DNA of 64,000 nucleotides from Pratylenchus scribneri (GCA_030063045.1 JAQSEB010000021.1:2232001-2296000), one strand, 5' to 3'; positions 1 to 12,243 are shown, counted from the stretch's first letter. Notes: generated from the letters alone by a model not told the origin. Numbers and translations are program-made.

Positions 1-33
1 AATTATTTAAAAATTATTAAAATTCTCTAATAG

Positions 34-2967
34 ATGAGAAGTCAAACGGAAAGAAGCGAACGTTCAATTCATTCTGGCCCATCCGCTTCCACATTTGGCA
101 CGAATAATAGTAGCAATAATGTGGCATTATCAAAGGGATTGGCCTTATATTTATACAATGGGGAGAAATGTGTAGGCCAAAAGCATGGCCCAACGGCATT
201 AGTCCAGTTGACAGAAATGGACATGGCCGAATTAAGAACAGTAATTGTTCTATAATAATTTTATAATTATTATATTCCAATTTTAAATAAAAGATGAGAA
301 TGCTGGACCATGAAAATTTGAATCGATTCTATGGATTGAGCCTGGATAGTATGGAGGCCATTTCCGTTTGGAAATTTTGCTCCCGTGGCTCCATCCGAGA
401 TATGATTGCCAGTGGAAATGCTCTCACCAAGGACCAGGTGTTCGTCCACTCAATTTTGTCAGAATTGTGCGAAGGCCTTGCATTCTTGCACAATTCCGAC
501 CTCCAATTCCATGGTCGACTCCGTTCATCTTGTTGCCTTGTGGATGAACGTTGGAAGGTCAAAATCTCGCAATTCGGATTGCGAAGAATGAAGAATGCCA
601 AAAAACAAACAACAAAAGGCAAGTTGATTAAATCAACATTAATTTCAATTTTAGTTTAATTTTTCTCAATAATATAATAATAGATTTGCTATGGAAAGCG
701 CCAGAGCAGCTGAGAAGTGTTCCCGGCGATGATGATTTTATGGAAGGCACAAAACAGGCTGACATTTATACTCTAGGGCTAATATTCACCGAAGTGGTGA
801 ATATGCGGCCATGTTGGGAAGAAAATGAGGAGGATGATGAGCGCGAGGCAGATGGGAACAATAGAATGATTGACACTGTTGAGGCGTCCAGAATGAATAT
901 TGCTGGAAGGCAGGATCGAACTGCTAATCAACAATCAGAACAACGAGGTGGCAACAATATTCGACATAATCGTTCCCAACGAAATCAACATAGACAGGCC
1001 CGAAATGCAGAAGAAATATTGTATTTGGTAAGTAATTCAAAAAGTATCTAATTTTCTAAAAATTTTTATAAACACAGGTAAAACGTGGTGGCCTTGTACC
1101 CTTGCGACCAACAATTCGCCCAGCCATCGAAGGGCTCGACCCCACATTGGTCCATTTGATTCGGGAATGTTGGGCAGAAGAAGCATCCGATAGGCCCACA
1201 ATCCGCCAAATTCGTGAGACATTACGGTCGATTTCTCGGGGCCAACAAAGTACAAATTTGATGGATCACGTGTTCAACATGTTGGAACAATATGCTAACA
1301 AATTAGAGGAGGAAGTGGAAGAGAGAACTCGTGAATTGGCCGGGGAGAAGAAAAAGTCAGATTTGTTGCTCTATCGAATGTTGCCTAGGTAAATCCACTA
1401 TATTGATTATAAAAATTAAATGGCAATTAATGAAAAATAGGCAAATTGCGGATCGACTAAAAATTGGTCAATCCGTTGAGCCGGAACATTACGATTGTGT
1501 AACGGTGTTCTTTTCGGATGTGGTTGCATTTGCCGCAATTTCCAAACGAATGCGACCACTGCAAGTGGTAATGTTGATGAATGATTTGTACACTGTGTTC
1601 GACTCAATTATCAATGAACATGATGTTTACAAAGTTGAATCCATTGGTAATAATTGAACCTAAATACGGATAGCTTTCCTTAACAATATAGGTGATGGCT
1701 ATTTATGTGTATCTGGCCTTCCAAAACGAAACGGAAATCAACATGTAAAGGAATGCGCTGATATGGCCTTGCAATTCATGCGCAGTTTGGACACATTCCA
1801 TGATGCTGGCCTTCCTTCTGGGGAGTGTATTCGCCTTCGAATTGGCCTTCACAGCGGCAGTTGCATGGCTGGGGTTGTTGGGCTGGCCATGCCACGTTAT
1901 TGCCTTTTTGGTGACACGGTTAATACCGCTTCACGCATGGAAAGCTCATCTAGTCGTTAGTCAAACAATTAAAAGTAATTTCATTAATTATTTTAATTTA
2001 GCCAATAAAATTCACATTTCTAATGATACATATCAACTGTTGGCCAAATATTTCGATGGATATAGTATGGAGAATCGAGGCGAAATCATCATAAAGGTGA
2101 AGAAAACATATATAAAAAATACTCATTAAGTAATAGTGGATATTTTCTTAAATGAAATATATTTAAATAAAGTGCATTTAAAGAAAACACATTTCCGGAA
2201 TAAAACACAAACACTTTTTCTAGAAAGAAACACAAACACATTTTCCGGAATGAAACACATTTTATTGAATGAAACACATTTTTCGGAACGAAATACTTTT
2301 TTCCGGAAAGAAACACAAACACTTTTTCCGGAATGAAACACATTTTCCGGAATGAAACAAAACACATTTTCCGGAATGAAACACATTTTATTGAATGAAA
2401 CACATTTTTCGGAACGAAACAGATTTTTCCGGAAAGGAACACATTTTTCCGGAATGAAACACATTTTCCGGAATGAAATATATTTTTCCGGAATGAAACA
2501 AATTTTCCGGAACGAAACATATTTTCCGGAATGAAACACATTTTCCGGATTTTCCGGAAAGAAACACATTTTATTGAATGAAACACATTTTATCGGAATG
2601 AAACACATTTTATCGGAATGAAACACATTTTATCGGAATGAAATATATTTTTCCGGAATGAAACACATTTTCCAGAATGAAACACAATTTTTTAAACTTT
2701 TTTTGCGTATCGTGACTTGAACAAGATTGTATGTACTAATTTATTTACCTGCAGGGAAAAGGTGTGATGCAAACATTTTGGCTGTTAGGCCACATCGTAA
2801 TTGGCCAAATCCAGCAAACGAATTTGTCAAGCACGTATACGCAGAATAAAAACAACAATAATATCAACGCTGGTTCAAAATTTCAATCAAAACTGAAGAA
2901 TAATGAACGAGAATTGAATCCAATGTATGAAGATTATAAATTAGAATCGGAAATAGAAACTCGATGA
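34..2967 (+). CDS. Receptor-type guanylyl cyclase, C-terminal part (partial at 5' end)
   Basis: Converts GTP to cGMP; in nematodes such receptors mostly act in sensory neurons. Exons read as 34-240, 294-618, 684-1027, 1078-1388, 1441-1646, 1692-1955, 2002-2096 and 2755-2967, all phases consistent. In order they encode the kinase homology domain ([35 protein letters not shown] where active kinases have [14 protein letters not shown]), a dimerisation helix ([18 protein letters not shown]), then the class III cyclase domain. Both metal-binding Asp (FFSDVV and SIGDGY), the guanine-reading Glu (YKVES) and Cys (RYCLFGD), and the transition-state Asn and Arg (NTASRMES) are present, so the enzyme looks active. 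Odd: VVAFAAI replaces the usual IVGFTxI. The intron after 618 has a GC donor. The extracellular and transmembrane part lies upstream of the window. The last intron (2097-2754) is filled by a minisatellite. Confidence 0.94.
2186..2695. repeat. Intronic minisatellite, TTCCGGAATGAAACACA type
   Basis: Tandem array with 18-19 bp units such as TTTTCCGGAATGAAACACA and variants with TATTGAATGAAACACA or TATCGGAATG. It fills most of the last intron of the guanylyl cyclase gene. The CCGGAATGAAA core is shared with the 24-bp satellite found from 34 kb onward, so the two are probably related. Open frames on both strands here are repeat artefacts. Confidence 0.9.
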
Positions 2968-3806
2968 AATGATCAAAATATTTTTTGTTAATCAATTTTA
3001 TTCCTTTCGATCATTTTTTTTAAAATTTAAGGTACTTATCGGTTATCTATTATCAACAGATTTTGGTACTTATGTATTATAAAAAATGTATCTCAAAAAA
3101 TTTTTCAAATTTGTTGGAAGATAACCGAAAAGTACCAAATCAAAAATTCATAATTGCACAAATTTTCCAACTCTGGTAATGGGATTATGTAATCGTTAGA
3201 CTATATCTGAATACCGAATAAATATTTTATATAAACTTTATAGATTTTATTTCAACAATATTTGCCGGATTACAGAATGATGATTTTACCAGATTCGTAT
3301 CCACACGCGAGTCAGACACATTTTGTTTCCCCGAAAATTCAATTAGTCCCGCACGATTTGACTCAAAATTAATTCTTTTTTTTTTGCCAGGGCAAATAAT
3401 CTGCAAGTGTGCGAAAATTGCTAAATTTAATGAATTCTTTAAAATGGATCAAATGTCTCATCGATTCTCTAATAAATCAGAGTCAGGGGCCGGTTTTAGA
3501 TTAGACATACAATACAAATACAAACCTTATATGTTATATCAAATTTGTTGATCTAATTGAAACGCAATGAATGGTATCAGGTTTGTTAGGTTTAAAACCG
3601 GTCTCCCTGTAACCTGTATTAAATGTCGATGAGACATTTGATTCATTTTAACGAATTCAACGATTTTTCACACCATGATTTAACATAATAATTTTTTTTA
3701 TAAATTTTATTTTTTTAATGTGCTTGATTCTCAATTTTATTTTATTTCATCATATTTCACACAATAAAAAATTTTATTTTCATTTATAATTTTTAAGAGC
3801 ATAAAA
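2968..3806. other. Intergenic, cyclase to ENGase
   Basis: No gene seen. It contains A+T-rich sequence and a foldback element at about 3409-3680. Any 5' leader of the ENGase gene would lie in the last few hundred bases; I see no recognisable promoter element. Confidence 0.6.
3409..3680. repeat. Foldback (palindromic) element
   Basis: Left arm starts near GTGTGCGAAAATTGCTAA and the right arm ends near CAACGATTTTTCACACC; the internal stretches AAATGTCTCATCGA and TCGATGAGACATTTGATT are inverted copies, as are GGCCGGTTTTAGA and TTTAAAACCGGTC. Its centre resembles the elements at 23855-24105 and 61617-61860. Confidence 0.7.
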
Positions 3807-6800
3807 ATGGCGAACAATGACCCAGAAAAATTGTCTCAAAATTTCAATTATTTTGACAATTTGCAATCCATTCTTTGTTGGGAACCTTCTCCTAAATGCA
3901 ATGAAGAAATTAAACAACATAAATTGGAGAATTTTAAATGGAATAATTGCCGACCCAGAACGCTGGTTTGCCACGATCATCGAGGCGGATATTTGGAATA
4001 TGAAAGGCAATTTAATCAAAGTTTTTTTCAACTTTACTTGAAAATTATTAAGTTTGATAGCATCAAAAATTCCTCAAAATATTTTATATTCTAATTTTGT
4101 ATGCTAAACATGAATATGACTTATTTCAGTTCAGTCATATTTAATCATCTAGGAAAGCAAATGCCAACAATTACTAATGTGATAAATCCTCTGTAAATGT
4201 TGGCATTGAGCTTATCAAGATTGGCATTAATTGAACAGAATAGAGGATAGATTAATGCTTATTATAGCATATTTCTAATACCCAAAGGAAAAAGAATAAA
4301 ATTGCATAAACTTTTCGTGCACATAAAATTAAATAAATTCCAAATATTTTTCCAATTAATAATTTGGGACTTTTTAGTTTAAATTCGCAATTTACAAAGC
4401 GGCCCCTATTTTCCATATTGATATTGGCTCTTGGGTTTCGGCTAAAAGGGCTAGGTTTAGGACTGGTTTCTAAAGATTTTACCAAAAAATTTTTCCGATA
4501 AATTCGAATTAAAAGCACCTTTACTTTTGCGAATTGCGGATGCAAAATTAAATTATTTAAATTTTTAGTACAAATAAACTTAAATAATTTTCAAAATTTT
4601 ACCTCTAATAATGTAATTTCAGTCTATGCGGGAGTAAATGCGATGATGATGATCGACAAGCGAATGCTTCATCCGAATTTATTCCATTCTACAATTTCTT
4701 CCACTGGTGGCATGTGGATATTTTCGTGTATTTTTCGCATCATTTTGTCACAATTCCGCCGCCACTTTGGACAATTCAAGCACACAAACATGGAGTTTTG
4801 ATGCTTGGTTTTTTTGAATTATTTTATTTATAATTTATCAAATTTTTTATAGGAACTTTTATTACGGAATCGGACCAAATTTGCGCAGAAATATTTTCCA
4901 ACTCCAGCAATGTTGAACAATTGATTGCACGTTTGGTGGATCTTTGCAGAATTTATAATTTTGGTATTCATTTTTATGAATGATTTAAAAATTAAAAATG
5001 AGAAAAGTTTTTTTTTGTCCATAAAATCGGTACTTAACGTAATAATAATAACTTTTTTGTGCTTGATCCTAGACACCTAAATCTTTTACGCATTTGATAG
5101 AGCTCATCGAGACGTGTCGATTGAGGTTTAGTTTGTCGGGGTTTGGTTAAAAACTAAAAGACACCAGGGTTGGCAACTTAGTTGGTTCAAGGTTTGGGAC
5201 GGGATTCCCGAATCTGTTCCCGAGTTTTCCTAATAAGTCAAAAATATCAGGATCCCGCTCGGGATAAAACAGTGAAAAGATCTAAAAAAATTTTTAGAAA
5301 AAAAAATGGTAAAAACAACATAAAAAAAACATATTTGATAGATTATTACTTGTTTTAGTCTATTAAAATCAACATTTTAAAATTTTTATTGGAAAAATTT
5401 TAACGAAAAATGCTCAAAAATGCCCCTTTTTCCTTTAGTCGGAAATTTTTTTTCGAGAATACCCGTTCCCAAGTTTTCCCAAACATTCAGAAAATTCTTC
5501 GAGCGGTATCCCGTTCTGCTGGATTTCCCGAATCATTCCCATCCGCAAAAACGGGATCCGGTCCCTTCCGATCTCTACTAGAAGCCAAATTTTCAAAATT
5601 CTCTCTAATTGTTATCTTATAAATTATTCATTTTAAGATGGTTGGCTAATCAATATTGAGAATAAAATTGAGCCGGAACATTTGGAGCCGTTGAAATATT
5701 TTCTCAAAAAATTGAGGAATGATTTGCGAACGGAAATTCACAATTGCACTCAAGGTTTTGATTTTTTATTAATTTAAAATTATTCCAAAAATTTTTGCAG
5801 TAATTTGGTACGATTCAGTGACGGAAATGGGCGAATTGAAATGGCAAAATGAATTGAATGACAAAAACAAGTTTGTCAAATTTTAAATATTAAATTTAAT
5901 AATTTTAAAGTTTAACAGTTTAATTCCAAATTTATTTTAGGTTTTTTTTTGGTGTTACACGTTTTGCGGAACCGCCATTAGCAGACGAAACGGTTTGGTG
6001 ACGCTGGCAATAAATTTGATGTGGAATTGTGTATGTCAATTTATTAAGCATAAAATTAGCTGCAAAATTACATCAAAAGCTGCGACAAATATTGAGTATT
6101 CACCGAGTTATGGCCAAAAACGGCCCAAAAGTACAATTTTAATTAAGCCAACGGTTTTTTGACCTTAACTCGGTGATTACTCAATATTGGTCAAAGCTTT
6201 TGGTGTCATTTTGTAGCTAATTTTATAAGTAATAAAATGCCATAAACAATGCTATATCAACTTTACTGCCAGCGGTATCAAACCGGTTCGTCCGCAGTCC
6301 GCACAATGGCGAGTCCGCAAAAGGCGGCTAGCCATTTTTTTAAACTAATTTTTAATTTTGTAAAATACCAAAAGAGTAGGCTTGGGCGAATTCTATATTA
6401 TTAATAATATTTTGGGTAAAACTTTTTGTTTTCAATGTAACTTTTTTTCTAGCCAACCGATTTTTCTGAAATTTGCCTATAGGGAATTACAATCTTGGTG
6501 GGGGAGTAGTTGAGCTTGGTTTTTTTGGCCATATGCGCGAGTTATATGCAAATTTGTGATTTCCCCTTATGTCTCCTTATGAATATAGGGCAGTTGGGGG
6601 GAAAACAGTCATTATGACCTTTTTCATTGGTAGGTGTGGCTTGGGTTAGTGAATGGAGGTCACGGGTTCGAATCCCGTTGTGGGCAAATGATTTTTTATT
6701 TTTTCCTTTTTGTTTCTCAAATCAAAATAAGATTACCTACCAAATGGCGCTTACGGTTCAAATTAGGGTTGAGCCCCGAAGGGGCGAAAAGAGTTGGGGC

Positions 6801-9800
6801 GAGCCCCAAAAGGGGCGAGATACTAGGCCCGGTGTGGAAATCGCCGAAGGCGATTTCTCTAACCGTAAGTATAACCGTTTAAGCAGCGGCGAAGCCGCTG
6901 GTTTGCGAATTTTTATAAGTTACTATTAAAATTAAACTCTGCAACACAGTAGGATCCAAATCTTCCAATAAACAAAGTCCTTTATTAGAATATTCTTTAA
7001 AAGGAAACCTAATCTAAAATACCAACAGAGAACACGCAAAATACTTGGAAATTGGAAGGAATGAAACAAATTAAAATTAGTAGGTATTCTATTTCCTTTT
7101 GAGCCATATAGAGAATGCTCAATGCATGAATTTGGCTTCCTTTTTGTCCAACATTTAATATGCCCAATTTCTAGATAAGACCAAATGCCAACATTTACCC
7201 ATGGATATTAGGTCCAAATATGTAAATGTTAGAATTAGTTGTTGAAATCAGTGCTGTGCCTTTCGGATTTTATAGCTCCTGCTCCAGCTCCGACCCTTCA
7301 AATTTTTAGCTCCGGCTCCGAGCTCCGACCATATTTTTTTTAACCTCCAGCTCTTGTACTAAAAATTTTTCAAAATCTGGCTCCGGCTCCGGGTTCAAAA
7401 AAAAATCGATTTTTTTTCACCTAAAAATTTTTATTTACATTTTAACTTTAAGTTTTAAATGCTTTTATATGCGAATAAATGTTTTATAAATAGCAAATTT
7501 CAATGTTGACTGAAAAGATGATAGGCAAAAAGGAAAAATGGTCGGAGCCACAAACCGGCCAAAAATCCCTAGCTCCGGCTCCACTGGTTGAAATAGGGTC
7601 AAATTCTTATTTAGTGTCCAGAATTACAATAAGAAAATTTAAAAAATTACATCTAAAATTTTAGTGAATTAATTTATTTAATCAAATAATTTTGCCCTAT
7701 TTAAGGCATTGGTTTAATTTTGTGGATGGATTTTATACGAATTACAATTGGACGGAAATGCATCTTCAAAGGACCCTGTTGACACTTTTCAATGAATTTA
7801 ATGCAACAAAATCCGCATTCGATATTTACATTGGAATCGACGTTTTTGGACGCGGTTGTCCAGGTCCATATTTCGAAAATAAATGGCTAAAAATTTTTTG
7901 CTTTTATTGCCCAATTTTTTTAATCATTTTTGAGCTATTTAATAAAATTTTTCTAATATTTGGTATTTCTTTAAATCATTTTAATATCAAAAAGATTAGC
8001 AAAAATTGGTCACAGAATTTCAAATAAACGAAAACTGTCAGATTTTGAGCTATTTTATCATCATATTTTTTGGTCATAACTTTTGTAATTTTCAATCAAA
8101 TCCAATAATTCTTACTCTTCCAAATCAGAGGTGGAACCGGAATTCTGATTTCAAATATCGGAATTTCGGTGTTTGAGTTCCAATTTTATGAAAAAGCAAC
8201 GGTCTACCTTAACTATTCGATTCCGATTCCAAATTAAGACTTTTTGCATTTCGGTTCCACCCCTGTACCAAATCATGACATGAGCCATAAAATGATAGCA
8301 GAAAGGCCGGTCTTTACTCGATATCTATAGCTAATATTGGTGAGAACTCATTTGGGGGAAATTTTACTTTATTTTCCCTTAAAATGAAAAATTTTTTATT
8401 TTTTCAAATTCTTTCACTAAAATGGAAAAATTTTTCAAATTGGATCCCCACCCCTTAAGATGCCTAATAAATAATGTATTTTTTTTTATTAATGGCCCAG
8501 ACTCCATTAGAAAGAAGCCCTCTCTAGAGCTCCGGGGTTACTAATAGATAAACAAATTTCATTGATTCTAGAACTCACCAACTAATTTAAATTAAACATC
8601 CAACAAAGGTGGCGGCGGTTGGAATTGTTCGGAACCGATGGAATGCATTCGACGTTTTGGCCTTTCTTCGGCCATTTTTGCCCCTGGCTGGATTTGTGAA
8701 AAATTCCCGGATGGCGGCCAAAAATGTCTTTTTGGCAATTCATTTCGCTTTTGGAACGGATTGAAGGCGCATCTTTTCCCGCACAAATTGATGAGCCGAA
8801 AAATTCAAACAAATTTTTCCGTTGGATTTTCAAGTGAAAATGAAGAAGAGGAAGAAAATGGAGGCCAAAAATGCGAAGGGCCAAATCATTTTTGCATGCG
8901 GAATTCCTCACTTCAACCATTTTACCTCAATTCCGCATCGGCCATTTCAAAGGATTTGAGCCCCGGTTTAATTATCTGCGGAGGCGGAGTGCATGAGTAC
9001 GGATTTAAGAATTTTAATTTGAATAAAATAATAAAAAATGAGTCAAAATATCACAAAAAATCTATTTAGATTTTCTGTGAAATTTGCCGAAAAATCGATT
9101 TCGGGAATTTCCAAAAATTTTTTGGGTAAATTTTTGGATTTTTTATTGCATTTTTCTATTTAAATTTGGTCTCAAAAAATTACCAAAATAATTTAAATCC
9201 GTCAAAAATGTGAATTATTGAAAAAAAATGTATTTTTGGCATTTAAAAATTTTTTTGGGCATTTAAAAAATATTCATAGCAAAAATTTGCATTTTTGACG
9301 GCATAAAAATATGACCAGCCTTACCCTAACTTGAACCATACACTAATTAATAATTTAAAATGATAAAAAATAAAAATTATTTGGCTAAAAACTATTCAAA
9401 GAAGGGCTAAAATTAGCAAAAAATTAAAATATTTAATAATTGACCTGGCCATATAGAAAAATATTTGGGGGTAAGGTTAGAGTTTAGGCTATGGAAATAA
9501 ATTTTAAAAATGGATTAATTTTACAAAATTTTTTGACCTACAAAATCCGAAAAATTTGCTCAATTTTTGGGTAATTTAGGTTAAATTTAGGCTAATTTTA
9601 AAAAAACAACCTAATTTTATAAAATTTTTATGGCTTCAAAAATCCCAAAAATTCAAAAATTTATCAATTTTTAATTCTATTGACAATTCTTTCATATTTT
9701 TTTCAGCCTTTTTCTTTGCGATATTCCAATTGGGCAATGTGATCGAGGATTGGAATTGAAGTTAGTGATAGCAATTTTATTTTCATATTTGAAATTTTAG

Positions 9801-12143
9801 TTACAAATCATCGGACAAAATTGGAATTATAATCAATTTGGCAAGAGGGAATGACGAGGAATTTGCACAATTGGCAATTAATTGCAAATTCCAACAGCCA
9901 GAGATGGAAAATGTGCCAACAAAATTGGAACAAATTGGGGAAATGTAAGTCTAAAATTTTATTATATAATTTCATTAGGTTAAAGCAAAAAATGTCATTA
10001 TAATTTTTAAATGTTCCAAAATGTAAAAATATTCAAAAATTTAACAAATTACAGTATTTTTATATTAGAAGCCCATGGGCTTTTATTTTCCGAGAATATT
10101 CCAAGGAGGACTCCTCAATTTTTGAGTTATAAAACAAAATTTTTGATGGCATAGGCTTCTAATAGAGATTGGGTTTCTTATAAAAAAAGCACGGTAATAG
10201 TGTCGTTCGTTCCCCCCTTTTTTCCAAAAAAAAATTTTAATTTTATTTTTATCTAAAAACATGTATTTAAGGGTTTTCGATGATGGCGAATGCGAATATA
10301 GCATTAGTTTTTCAAAAATTAATTTGCCTGAACCGGTATAGGTTCAAAAACCGGTTTCGAAAAATCGAACTTTCATATTTTGGTTCACATTATACATCAT
10401 TCGACGCGCCTCGATGAGCTGATCACGAATATGTCATTTGTTTCGCATAAAATTCAAAACTAAAAAAGTTATGGCCATTTAAGTCAGATAGTTCAGCTAA
10501 GCACCTTAACAATTTTAAATCGTCATAACTTTTTTAGTTTTGTGTTAAATGCGAAACAAATGACAGATTCGTGATCAGCTCATCGAGGCGCGTCGAATGA
10601 TGTATAATGTGAACCAAAATATGAAAGTTCGATTTTTCGAAACCGGTTTTTGAACCTATACCGGTTCAGGCAAATTAATTTTTGAAAAACTAATGCTATA
10701 TTCGCATTCGCCATCATCGAAAACCCTTAAATACATGTTTTTAGAGAAAAATAAAATTAAAATTTTTTTTTGGAAAAAAGGGGGGACGAACGACACTATT
10801 TTACCAAAAGCACAATAATTTAGAAAAAGGGCTAATTAGAAATTTTAAATGTGAATTTATTATCTCAATTTTTAGCCAATTTGTGCCATTCTTGGTAAAG
10901 CCAATGGCAATATTTACTCATTGATAGGTGTCCAAATTTGTAAATGATTTGCTTTGTCTTACCAAAATTGCCGCCAAATATATGACCAAATTAAGCTCAT
11001 TTTTGTGTTTAACATTAAAAAATTAGCTTTTTATATAATATTTGTTGACAATTTTCCATTTCGTAATTCTATAAATATTTTCTAGATCAAATGCCGATGA
11101 ACCTTCTTCTGCTCAAAAGCAACAATTTCAAGTGGAAATTAAACGAGAAAATGTGCGTAATTTATTTTTTCTTAAATATTTTTTTTTTTTTTTATTTTTC
11201 AGATTCCAATCGAAGAAAGGCAACGGCAATTTAGACAACTTTTGAGGGAAAATAAAATAAATTCAGCCAGCAATTGGGAGGAGGAACTGCCTAACGTAAT
11301 TTTTTTCGGATATTTTTATGTGCCAAAAATAATAAATTTTTGAAAATTTTTTTTTGGGTAATGGGATGAATATTTGTCAATCGTGGCAAGCCAATGCCAA
11401 TATTTACAAAATTTAACCAATCCATGGTAAATTTTGGGATGGGGTTTACCAAGAGCATTGGCATAATTTGTACAAAAATGTAAGCAAAATTTGATAATTA
11501 TCGGTTATCCCAAGGCTGATGGCTGATAGATGTATTATCAATAAAGGGTCACCTCACCCCTTATGGTGATTATGATTAGGGAATTAGGCTTAGGATTACG
11601 GATACGGATACGGTAAGATGATAACCTATCTCTGTTCCCTAGATGACAATAACCCAATATCGGATGTCCCATAATAAGGTTCTCCTTCATTTTTACCTAG
11701 TTGAACCGAAAAATATGCCCCAAATAACAAAAAAGTACCTAAAATTCATTGAAATTAAAATTAATTATTGAAAAAATTTTTAAATTTTTGGCACGCTTAA
11801 ATTTAATTAATTTCCAATTTTTTTCTAATTCCAATAAATTCAGTTAATTTGCGATGAACGCTATCTTCTCTTGGGTGCGGCTGAACGAAAATTGGCTTTC
11901 GAAAATTTTTGCCAGAATCCATTAGAGGAAGAAAATGAACAAATTGGAATTGTTGAGAATAAATCCGTGGTCAATTTAATTCAATCCACTTCGAATGTTC
12001 TTCAAACTTCTGCCGAATTAATCAATGAATGGATTCCATTGAATGACAAATTTGGATGGAAAATTTCGAAAATTTCCCTATGGATTCCACCAAATGGCAA
12101 ACAGAATATTCGATTATTTTCTTTTGGAATGATTTTGAAATAA
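3807..12143 (+). CDS. ENGASE: Cytosolic endo-beta-N-acetylglucosaminidase (GH85) with an embedded FF domain
   Basis: Releases N-glycans by cutting the chitobiose core; normally a cytosolic enzyme of free-oligosaccharide turnover. Exons seen: 3807 to about 4006 (end uncertain), 4623-4807, 4853-4963, 5638-5754, 5801-5870, 7706-7863, 8609-8996, 9707-9760, 9801-9945, 11086-11152, 11203-11295, 11844-12143. GH85 landmarks are RPRTLVCHDHRGGYL, VDIFVYFSHHFVTIPP, DGWLINIEN (catalytic Asn and Glu present), VIWYDSV, FYTNYNWTE, DVFGRGCPGGGG and SSAIFAPGW. The ENGase beta-sandwich part begins at 8609 and its end (FGWKISKISLWIPPNGK) lies in the last exon. Between them, exons 11086-11925 encode an FF domain most like FF1 of TCERG1 (SNWEEELPN, ICDERYLLLGAAERK). 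Phases match across all these junctions from 4623 on. The start ATG at 3807 is the first in frame, with no signal peptide. Donor of exon 1 is either GC at 4007 or a GT further on. Confidence 0.86.
5160..5580. repeat. Foldback-like element in ENGase intron
   Basis: Inverted G+C-richer ends (GGGACGGGATTCCCGAATC near 5198 and GGATTTCCCGAATCATTCCC to GGTCCC near 5520-5567) around an A/T-rich middle, in the intron 4964-5637. Ends not precisely resolved and no duplication recognised. Confidence 0.45.
5952..6332. repeat. Foldback element, family shared with 62480-62835
   Basis: Imperfect inverted repeat: TTTTGCGGAACCGCCATT on the left and AATGGCGAGTCCGCAAAA on the right, with arms holding AAAATTAGCTGCAAAATTAC and GTCATTTTGTAGCTAATTTT, and a centre with CACCGAGTTATGGCC and its inverse. 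The same arms and centre recur at 62480-62835. It lies in the 1.8-kb ENGase intron 5871-7705. Confidence 0.8.
6625..6690 (+). repeat. tRNA-like head with A and B boxes, possible SINE
   Basis: GTGGCTTGGGTTAGTGAATGG resembles a pol III A box and GGTTCGAATCC is a perfect B box within a TpsiC-arm-like CGGGTTCGAATCCCG, spaced as in tRNA-derived SINEs and followed by a T-rich stretch. The 5' acceptor strand needed to pair with the end of a true tRNA is missing, so it is not a functional tRNA gene. Confidence 0.4.
6748..6905. repeat. Cluster of G+C-rich hairpins with GAA or GA loops
   Basis: Four short perfect hairpins in a row: GCCCC-GAA-GGGGC (6773-6785), TTGGGGC-GA-GCCCCAA (6794-6809), GAAATCGCC-GAA-GGCGATTTC (6837-6857) and AGCGGC-GAA-GCCGCT (6885-6899). 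The first three are enclosed by CTTACGGTT and AACCGTAAG. It lies in an ENGase intron, next to the tRNA-like head, and stands out from the surrounding A/T-rich sequence. Confidence 0.75.
7250..7595. repeat. Repeat element with AGCTCCGGCTCC motifs
   Basis: G+C-rich ends made of repeated AGCTCCGGCTCC and GCTCCGACC words flank a T-rich centre; AGCTCCGACCAT on the left and ATGGTCGGAGCC on the right are inverted. It lies in the ENGase intron 5871-7705. Confidence 0.5.
8126..8265. mobile_element. 140-bp hAT-like MITE
   Basis: Inverted ends CAGAGGTGGAACCG and CGGTTCCACCCCTG flanked by TTCCAAAT and TACCAAAT, an 8-bp target duplication with one mismatch. CAGAGGTG/CACCCCTG-type ends and 8-bp duplications are the hAT pattern. 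It sits in ENGase intron 7864-8608. Confidence 0.7.
10193..10805. mobile_element. 613-bp foldback element with 8-bp target duplication
   Basis: Nearly perfect palindrome: arms of about 285 bp around a loop of about 45 bp (around 10480-10520). Ends are GGTAATAGTGTCGTTCG and its inverse CGAACGACACTATTTTACC. AAAAGCAC flanks both sides (10185-10192 and 10806-10813). It is non-autonomous with no coding capacity, and lies in the intron just before the FF-domain exons of the ENGase gene. Confidence 0.88.
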
Positions 12144-12243
12144 ATATTTTGTTTAAAATTTGAAAGATTTATAAATTTTTATTTAATGCTTAAAAATACT
12201 TGGTAATAGTTAAAATTGACTCAATTAAAATTATGGTCTAAGG

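Noticed and set aside
2089..2626. 165-residue minus frames in the cyclase intron
   Set aside because: Minisatellite translation; the intron boundaries (2097, 2754) restore the cyclase frame exactly.
6625..6700. Functional tRNA gene
   Set aside because: Only the TpsiC arm and an A-box-like word fit; no matching acceptor or anticodon stem.
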